Positions 56,730 to 64,000 of a stretch of 64,000 nt of DNA are shown here, in pieces. Source of the DNA: Zygaena filipendulae (lineage: Eukaryota > Arthropoda > Insecta > Lepidoptera > Zygaenidae); the NCBI GenBank assembly GCA_907165275.2, contig OU015662.1:1805501-1869500 (forward strand), given 5' to 3'. The position numbers were made by a program, and so were the translations under genes. Numbering within the stretch: the stretch's first letter is position 1; each line of letters opens with the position of its first letter. The notes beneath the pieces are model-generated. The model was given only the letters and a program-made list of their open reading frames with translations, ran no database searches and had not been told where the DNA came from.

Positions 56730-57172
56730 AGCTGTTGGTCCCGTGTTAATATCGAAGTTCCTGCAGAGATACCGGGATAAAAGTACCCTATGTCCTGCTC
56801 TGTACTCCTGACAACGTGTATGCAAAGTTTCATGATGATCGGTTGAGCCGTTCAGGGCCCTTATTCACTATGACCTTAATTATACGCTTGACGCTTTATC
56901 CTAACACGGCGCGTTAGGATAAAGCGCCACAAAAATTGTCTTTCCTTCGTAATCTAAGAAGTTTCACTGCAAAATATACATTTAAAGCGTTTCTTATGGC
57001 ATACAGAATAATAATTTTTAATATTTTGACATCTAGAACGATTGGGATTGCGTTTTTGGGACGCGCGTTATGGGCAAGGAATGTTGTTGGTCATAGTGAT
57101 AGGGCCCTTATACCCAGGCGTGAAAGCGTAATGAAGAATGAAACAAATAAACTGACATTCGCATTCATAATA
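56730..57172 (-). mobile_element. Helitron-like element, minus orientation, split by a family B MITE
   Basis: GCTGTTGGTCCCGTGTTAAT, CTATGTCCTGCTCTGTACTC and GATCGGTTGAGCCGTTCAGG on one side; CAGGCGTGAAAGCGTAATGA and CATTCGCATTCATAATA on the other. The MITE sits exactly in the usual GAG.CGTT.AGGCGTGAAAG junction. Confidence 0.75.
56855..57107. mobile_element. MITE family B, copy 3 (inside a Helitron)
   Basis: GGGCCCTTATTCACTATGAC at the left; the complement of GTCATAGTGATAGGGCCCTT at the right. Near the left end a TCCTAACACGGCGCGTTAGGA hairpin is visible. Confidence 0.8.
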
Positions 57173-57224
57173 CCTACCATAGATAATAATAACTTAATAC
57201 TGTACTAGTAAGGATGTGCCTATA

Positions 57225-57607
57225 CTGCATGACGCGCGCTCCACGTTGCTGGGCGGCCGCGGCATTCTGCTGCCGCCCACTGAAAATATTCAGTCTCAGC
57301 GTCCACTCCGCGCGGTCCGCCTGTCGTTCCACCGACACAAATACAAACCATAAACACCTCTATTCCCAACCGTCATAACGACGAAAATTGTGTAAACTTA
57401 TCGCAACGGAAAAGTGCGTGTGGTTTTTTTTTAATTATTTTGTACACGTAGGTAGGTATTTTTATAACGCAAAGGCGAAACGGCGAATCGTGTTAATTGT
57501 TTATTTTATTTTGTCTTAATTTATTGTTTCGGGCAAAGGTGCATAATTAACTGTAATTTTTTTTAATCATTTTTAAAAAGGATTGCTTAAGGATTCTTTC
57601 AAGAAAG
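57225..57607 (+). promoter_or_regulatory. Possible promoter and first non-coding exon of a gene continuing to the right
   Basis: 57225-57345 is GC-rich with many CpGs (CGCGCGCTCC, GGGCGGCCGCGG, CCGCGCGGTCCGCC) amid AT-rich DNA, and contains a TCAGTC initiator-like sequence at about 57289. The stretch ends with AAGAAAG/GTAAAT at 57607, a fair donor. No TATA box and no coding frame; the direction rests on the donor only. Confidence 0.3.
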
Positions 57608-58163
57608 GTAAATATTTTTTTAAAATAAAATATTGCAAATAATATTGCATATTATACTGTTGGATTATTACTTAGGTACCTATGTATTTAATTACTACGA
57701 TCTCGCATGTATTTAAGGAATTTATTGGCATACTATGGTTTTTTTTTTTCTCTTTATTAAGAGGGCTTTATCGCATATGCGATTATGTCGCCCTGATATG
57801 GTGTTAGTTGGGACAAAAAAAATCGTTCAGCCCTTTATAACTAATAAATAAAATAAATAATCAGTTTTTACCACTTCTATCGTCATTAGAATAAGTAGAT
57901 AACTTGTTTTTTGAAAGTAAAAAAAAAAACAATAGATTTAACCTCTCTTTTTCACACAAATTTGAATTATCAAATGAAAACTCGTAAAATATCATAAATA
58001 TAGAAACGAACCAAACGAAAAAAGAGTTCTATAGCGTTATTTTCAGTCTGAAAATGTTATGATTAAAGTTCATCACCCTGTATACTTTACTATGCTTGCG
58101 GTAAGTGTGAATAGCTACCACCAGCCACTTTATACACCGATCCTCAATTTTTTTTCTTAATTA

Positions 58164-58342
58164 CTAGCTGTTCCCCGCGGTTTCATCCATTAATTTAGCA
58201 GTTCCCGCGGGGGTTCGGGAATGGAAAGTACCCTATGTCCTTCTCTATACCCCTGACAACGTGTATGCAAATTTTCACGATGACCGATTGAGTCGTTAAG
58301 GCGTGAAACAAACAAACTCACTTTCGCGTTTATGATAATAAG
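58164..58342 (-). mobile_element. Helitron-like element, minus orientation, full length
   Basis: CTAGCTGTTCCCCGCGGTTT start, GTACCCTATGTCCTTCTCTA, CCCTGACAACGTGTATGCAA, GGCGTGAAACAAACAAACTC and TTTCGCGTTTATGATAATAA. Confidence 0.75.
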
Positions 58343-58406
58343 TATAAAGGAAAGATCTGTAGGTAATAATTGCCAGATGGAACCGCGAAAAAAAGCTAGT
58401 ATTATA

Positions 58407-58626
58407 TCACTACAAAGTAACTATAAAACAAAGTCGCTTCCCACTGTCTGTCTGTCCCTATATACGTATGCTTAGATCTTTAAAACTACTTACACAACGG
58501 ATTTTGCTGCAGTTTTCACCAATAGATATAGAGTGATTAATGAGAAAGGTTTATATCAATATTACATCCTGGTACTCCCGCGGGAACTCTGAAACTACCG
58601 CGGGTGAAACCGCGGGGAACATCTAG
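58407..58626 (+). mobile_element. Helitron-like element
   Basis: TC start at 58407 and a clean 3' end: ACCGCGGGTGAAACCGCGGG then GAACATCTAG followed by T. The middle differs from the short copies (CTGTCTGTCTGTCCCTATAT), so another subfamily. Confidence 0.65.
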
Positions 58627-58929
58627 TATTAAGTAGATATCAATTGTAAGTAAGACGTTGAGACACTATCATTCAGCTTTCGACGATTTCTGTTGCTGTA
58701 AATTTTACATTCATCATGACGCATTATTATTGGAAGTGATAAAATTGAACACTTCGCAATCACGGTAGGTAATTAGTTATTACATTTGCCATTTGTACGG
58801 TTAGTTACACGTAGAAAGTCCTACTAGTGTTTACGGAGTTAATAATTAGTTAAAAGTAAACTGGCCGTTTCCCGCGGTTTCGCTGACTTTCTGAGTGTAT
58901 TAGGTATCTATGCTTAAATTAGAAATGGA

Positions 58930-59145
58930 TCAAGCAATAGGTACGATGAAAGAGAATGGGCATTATAGGCCATCGTCGGCGGCTATGAATGAAGGTAGTA
59001 TAAAAAGAATCCCATGCCCATGCCAGGTCGGCGACGCACCTGCATGCTTTCTGGTGTTGCAGATGTCTATGGGCGGCGGTAATCTCTTACCATCAGGTGT
59101 ACCACTTGCCCGTTTGCCCCCTATGACATTAAAAAAAAAATGAAA
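58930..59145 (+). mobile_element. 3' tail of a LINE/SINE family
   Basis: GGGCGGCGGTAATCTCTTAC, then CATCAGGTGTACCACTTGCC and CGTTTGCCCCCTATGACATT followed by an A-run: the familiar 3' end of lepidopteran jockey-type LINEs and the SINEs that use them. Confidence 0.65.
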
Positions 59146-59524
59146 TCACTATACCAAGGCATAAATTTAGCTATGAACTTTTTACTGTACCTATTCCATT
59201 TTGGAAAAAAATAATGAATGTGTAAGTACGTATCAGCAATGTATATAAGTATCATTAAATGGAATATCATTATTATGTATAATGCATTATCCTGACGCCA
59301 GTGTACCTATGTTTACTTTAAAATAATTTTAATTTGAATTAATCAAGCTGAGGATTGATTGAAAATTAATTAAGTAAAGAAAATATCAAGAATGACTTAC
59401 GAGTACAATTTCAAAGGTTCACCTTGAACATAAACGTTTTTTTACGAATCGATTTTGACCCAAAAAACAAAGGCTTCTATCACTGCGACGAACAACCGTA
59501 CTTCACCAAGACTGATGGTGATAC

Positions 59525-59640
59525 CGTCCTCCGCCTGCAGGGTGTGCCGCGCCAAATTGGACATTCCGGTCTGATTGTATCCAATGTTCTTGCACATCGT
59601 CACTGATGGGTACACATGTCCGTACGGACGCCTCGGCGGC
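59525..59640 (-). pseudogene. Frizzled-type cysteine-rich-domain fragment, apparently frameshifted
   Basis: Seen on the minus strand: ACG ATG TGC AAG AAC at 59600-59586 opens a frame reading TMCKNIGYNQTGMSNLARHT and LQAED, ending at 59525 with G/GTATCA, a possible donor. Just upstream, in another frame, TGT GTA CCC ATC reads CVPI. Known: frizzled CRDs begin C.PI.(I/V).MC..(I/L)GYN.T.MPN..(G/N)H..Q.EA. The two frames join that pattern only across a 1-2 base gap, so a dead fragment is the simplest view. Alternatively ATCAG at 59603 is a real acceptor and 59602-59525 is a 78-base, phase 1-1 exon of a frizzled gene with very long introns. No other CRD or transmembrane exon is visible nearby. A family C MITE abuts the upstream side. 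Confidence 0.5.
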
Positions 59641-59678
59641 GGCTACGACCACTATAGACACTGATAAACAGGATAACT

Positions 59679-59917
59679 GGACATAGATAAGCAATAGTGT
59701 GTTAACCCACACTGGAGAAATTTTGAGTAAATCGTGTTTTAAAAGTAGGTATAGCGCCATTTTGTGTCAACATTTTTTATTTTAAATATTCAGTTACATA
59801 TTTAAGCAATGTAATAAGGTAAATACATAATTAAAAAATGTTCCCTAACTCTCAATAAATCGTTCTGAATCAATAACTTAAGTTTGTGGGTTAACATGTT
59901 ATTTCTTATTTGCGTCC
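59679..59917. mobile_element. MITE family C, copy 3 (intact)
   Basis: GGACATAGATAAGCAATAGT at the left; the complement of AACATGTTATTTCTTATTTG then CGTCC at the right. The uninterrupted 239-bp form shows where the SINE entered copy 2. Confidence 0.8.
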
Positions 59918-60359
59918 AACTATGCACTTCATATTTGTCGATTAGGTATATCCGGCGAATAAGATGAAAGATCGCATTTTGTAACGATTGAATTGAATTG
60001 AAATTGAACTGCTGCTGCTGCTGATGATGATGCTGATGACCCACAGGCCACCGTATCGCTCCTGTGCCTACTGCCTACTCTATCTAGCCTGAAATATGGC
60101 AGTTATTCAACGACCCCAATAGGCAACGAGATCGTAATTTCACTATTAGGAATCGACCCAAGGCCAAAGCTCTATTTTAATTAGCAAGCACGACTGAACT
60201 GGAACAACACAAATAAATCGTCTGGTGCTACTTCTAGGTGTGTACACTGTACAAAGTATTTTTATTTTTTCGGTTTGATACGAAAACAGTCTCTATGGCT
60301 TTTAATATTAGCTGTTATTTCCTTTTAATTTAGGTCAAAAACAAACAACAAAAGTAAAC

Positions 60360-60470
60360 TGCGTCCTTTTCTGTAAGTATACCCCTGACAATTTCATAAT
60401 GATCGGTTGAGTAGGTAAGACGTGAAAGCGTAACAAACAAACTTACCTACATTCGCAGTTAGGATTAGGA
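60360..60470 (-). mobile_element. Helitron-like fragment, minus orientation
   Basis: GTCCTTTTCTGTAAGTATAC, CCCTGACAATTTCATAATGA, GACGTGAAAGCGTAACAAAC; only the internal-to-5' part is left. Confidence 0.6.
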
Positions 60471-60976
60471 TATAAGTAATTATGCTATTGTACATACCAG
60501 TGGTAGCCTTGCTCATGCTTTCAATGACGTAGAATCTCCCGAGAGTGTAAATAATCCAATGAGTAGGTACCTATACTATATACGAGAAGAGTGTAAATAA
60601 TCCAATATAGGAGTAGGTACCTATATATACGAGTATATATACAACATATGTATACGTATATTCCTATATTATTGTCATGAGCGAATTTTGGGAGATCACC
60701 ACATTTGGCCGAATGCCAATCAATGAAGCTCACTCATTCACTGTTTTATATAAAAATACATTAGGTACACTAATATTTTTTGTTTTTAGAAAATTTAAAA
60801 TAGTAGGTAGGCAGGTACCCTCTTTTAGAATTCAGGACTTTTTGCCGGTCAAAAACACTTGCAGGCGCACGTCACTCAAAAATTTACCAACGTTTCATCG
60901 TTAGATATCAGATTATTAATATGCATCGTAGAATACGAACAAACACATTACAGACGGAAATGTGTTATTTAACTTA

Positions 60977-61192
60977 TCCTACTAATATTATAAACGCGAA
61001 AGTTTGTAAGAATGTATGATGGATGGATGGATAGAGGATGGATGGATGGATGTTTGTTACTCTTTCACGCAAAAACTACTGGATGGATTTAAATGAAACT
61101 TTACAATAATATAGCTTATAAATCAGATTAACACATAGGGTACTTTTTATCCGCGGGAAATTACCGCGGGTGAAACCGCGGGGCACAGCTAG
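60977..61192 (+). mobile_element. Helitron-like element, best full-length copy
   Basis: A/TC start with CTACTAATATTATAAACGCG, then TTCTTTCACGCAAAAACTAC, ACACATAGGGTACTTTTTAT, the stem-loop CCGCGGGTGAAACCGCGG about ten bases before the end, and CAGCTAG/T. These are the Helitron hallmarks: TC 5' end, 3' hairpin, CTRR end, insertion between A and T, no target duplication. A (GGAT)n run lies at 61019-61053. 216 bp, no coding. Confidence 0.85.
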
Positions 61193-61644
61193 TTTATAAT
61201 AACTAGAGAAAGCTGCGGTATAGTAAAATAACATTTTTCATTTACATTAATAATGCATGTAGGTATAGACTAGTTTGTATTAACTTTAATTAAGTTTAAT
61301 AATATTATGTTAAACATACATTTAATTATGTGCTTACACTCCATTCTACGGTACATGTACACACACAAATGCAGAACACTAATTTCGCACAACACCGCAC
61401 CGCGTTCAATTTGCAGATGCCAAGATAAAAGTCGCGGCAGTTAACGGAACGTGTTATTTATTCAATTTTAGAAAACGCTTTTTAGGCTTGTTCTTGATCT
61501 TGTTATAATAAGTGTCGCTTAATCTGCTCAAATTTTGGAATGACGTTGAAAATGAAATTACATTAGAATTAATTATCACGTAGAAAACAAACCATAACTT
61601 TTCGTTCCACTTATTTACAATCCCTCAGACGTGATCATTTTTTT

Positions 61645-61900
61645 TTCCTAAATTCAATTTAGTCTGCCAGCTAGATAATAAAAAATTATAGACACGTAGC
61701 TATATTTTGCTTTTTCAAATTGATGAAAATATATTTGGCTAAAGCGCATTAAAGTTTAGGAGTCAAACTATATCTGCTTGTGACGCCACGCGAAATTTCT
61801 ACTCAATGTATATTATGTCCGTTATTTTTACTTAGGTAACAAAAATACGTGTCTAAAATTTTTTATGAATCTACAAGACGGATTAAAAACTTGTCAAATA
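61645..61900. mobile_element. MITE family A, copy 3
   Basis: ATTATAGACACGTAGCTATA at the left, ACGTGTCTAAAATTTTTTAT then CTACAAGACGGATTAAAAAC at the right. The internal GTGACGCCACGCGAAATTTC matches copy 1 (GTGACGTCACGCGAAATTTC) except for one base in the palindrome. Confidence 0.7.
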
Positions 61901-64000
61901 GCCTATTATGATGATTTCAAAAGTTTGGCATCAGTCAAAATAAAAGTTTTCCAGTGAGTGAGTCAAAGTCCTTTTAGATGGAAAGTACTAATTACAATCA
62001 CCCCATAAATTCGTGATAAATCGATTCTATAGCGTACATTCTCCAGTCTGCCACCCTCATAGAATATCAATTATCGTGACCAAACAGTTCATTTTTCTTT
62101 CGTATTTTTAAAATAAACCTTCAGAATTTTGGGATACAATTACATAATATGTTCACTGTTAATATGTTCAACTTAGTGCCAAAAATGGATAAGTTGTGCG
62201 TTTTACATCTGGTAACTCTTCTATTGGGCTGAGACTTGAGTTTGGTATTTGTTAGAAGCTGGTCGATTTTATTGATTACTTTTCAATCAGATGGTAGAGT
62301 GCGTTGAACTCTTAAAAGTGGAATAGAAAGTCCTGTAGTATTTTTGTTTTATATTCGGTTGCTTAGCAACAAAGCAAGGGTTGAAATAGAAATCCATATA
62401 TAAATGTTATGCTTATCGAGTCCAGATTTTTACTGTACCTGCATTACTTCTCATGTTTCAGCTAATTAGGTACTCGTATATTGGAAGGCGGCTGTTTTAT
62501 TGTATCTGGTATTACAGAGTAAATTATTGATGTATTGTATCGGCAATTAGCATTAGTTTATGAATAATTCATTAATATTTTAAGTTTGAACTACTATAGA
62601 TATTCTCAATATTATTAGGTATTTCTTCATTAGAATTCACCAGCTTTTAAAAATGTTCAATCTTAATGCAACAAATCTAGAGGACATTTAGTGGAAGGGA
62701 ATTCTTGATCCGTTTTCAGCATTCCTTGATGTGGAGATCAGCCTGCCTCAACATTCAGTGATAGGCAGAACGTTTTAGAATGAATGATTGAATGTTTTTT
62801 TACGCTATTTTTCAAGACGTCTTGAATATGTAGAGTCACCGTATTATTTAAGTCGTTCTGATTGTTCTCAGATTGCAACTCTTATTCATGCATGTGGTTG
62901 CAACTAGTCACTGATATTTTTAACAATTTAAACATTAGTCATTTAAAAACGGAGATATACGCTCAATAATTTCGGGGTATAGAAGCTGTTACACGAGTAA
63001 CCTAAATGCGCAGTATGTCAATGGAAGAAACTGGACTCTCATTTGGACATCATTCTTAAAATTTCTTATTACTTTTACGTATAATATGTAATTTTTTTTT
63101 TATTTTGAGCATAATCAGATTAGATTGTCACCGTGTTGTGCTAATTGTGAGTTAGAAGACCGTTGAGGTCAGTCAATTTGTGCTCGCCGCAATTGTTACA
63201 ATTGCCATCGTCAACTGACCTCTATGTTCCTTATATTTCAGTTAAGAGAGCAAATTGGACCAGGAATGAATGTAGGAGTTATTTTCATCAAAACGAATAT
63301 TTCTTCAGCTCTATAACAGCTTCTAAATGCTAAATTTATATTTACAAATTCGTATAGCAGGAAGTGCAGGAACTGAGTGTTTATTCGTTTATTGGTGATA
63401 ATGTTGTTTCAGATGAACCAACAGATCCAGATCATAAAGTTAAAACATATATTATACCTACTTAGCAGGTATAGTCAGCTATCGTGTCGTATCTACCATA
63501 CGATATAAATAACGCTATACTAGTGTTTTTTTTACGAATCTTTGCACTTGAAACCGAAAGAAACTGAATAAAAAATGTAGTGTCGTTTTGAAAACGGTTT
63601 GCAAATTCTTTAGTCAAATGTCAAATTGTTCAGAACATAAAAAACACAAAATTACAGTTAAGACTCTACATTTAAACTCAATTGAGCGATGAAATATTTG
63701 TATGATTGGATTATTCAATATTATATTCCATAAACCTCCTGCTGTTCACGGCTAAATAATCAAGAGATCACTATTTATTAGTATCTCATACATACTAAGG
63801 TCATACAAAGAAGTTTCATCGTTTCAAATGTGATGTGAGTGCAAAAGTGAATTAAGCGATACGAGTATAATGGGCAATGCGAGAGTTTGAGTGTACGCGA
63901 TACGAATTCGGGTGGAATTCTGTGGAATTTTGAACGGAGATAGCTTTATACCCTGTATAAACACATATTGGTATCTTTGTACCCGAGGCAATCTTATAAT
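61901..64000. other. Right-end intergenic or intronic DNA
   Basis: No gene supported. AT-rich. 63155-63225 holds a weak hairpin (GAGGTCAGT..ACTGACCTC) around a perfect GCAATTGTTACAATTGC palindrome at 63189-63205. Confidence 0.4.

Noticed and set aside
61019..61053. (GGAT)n run as a functional site
   Set aside because: A microsatellite inside one Helitron-like copy, absent from the others.

Overview
The window looks like nuclear DNA from a moth or butterfly (Lepidoptera). The host genes are interrupted by introns, and the background is very AT-rich. It is packed with short inverted-repeat elements, tRNA-derived SINE pieces, RTE- and jockey-type LINE tails, and many copies of a Helitron-like element ending in a GC-rich hairpin followed by CTAG. 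No bacterial, viral, CRISPR or true tRNA features were recognised. Exon joins below were made by eye from open frames and GT(GC)/AG sites that keep phase; no alignment or transcript search was possible.

Layout. 1-1010 (-): 5' coding end of Nup107, a Y-complex nucleoporin, running off the left edge. 7720-19178 (+): ten coding exons of a KANSL1/NSL1-type subunit of the MOF (KAT8) acetyltransferase NSL complex, with one GC-AG intron and very GC-rich exons in AT-rich introns loaded with transposon copies. 30834-33638 (-): three-exon zyxin/LPP/TRIP6-type triple-LIM protein. 35630-37803 (+): nine-exon gene for a secreted cysteine-containing glycoprotein that I do not recognise. 38424-40244 (+): five-exon methionine-synthase-reductase-like flavoprotein that lacks the N-terminal FMN (flavodoxin) domain. 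42130-44196: intact Tc1-like DD34E transposon nested inside a palindromic element. 45271-46292 (+): possible tiny two-exon gene. 50753-53214 (-): two-exon p21-activated kinase (PAK), short group I/Pak3 type. 57225-57607: GC-rich possible promoter and first exon. 59525-59640 (-): a frizzled-type cysteine-rich-domain piece that looks frameshifted. The rest is intergenic or intronic DNA dominated by non-autonomous transposons.

The genes do not form a pathway. They are a mixed set: nuclear pore, chromatin acetylation, actin/focal adhesion (LIM protein and PAK are both cytoskeletal), redox flavoprotein and a secreted protein. The best biological leads are the FMN-less MTRR-like gene, the unrecognised secreted gene and the frizzled CRD relic. 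Several nested transposon insertions (Tc1 in a palindrome, RTE in a Helitron, a hAT-like element in a TIR element, a short element in a Helitron) can be dated relative to each other directly from target-site duplications.
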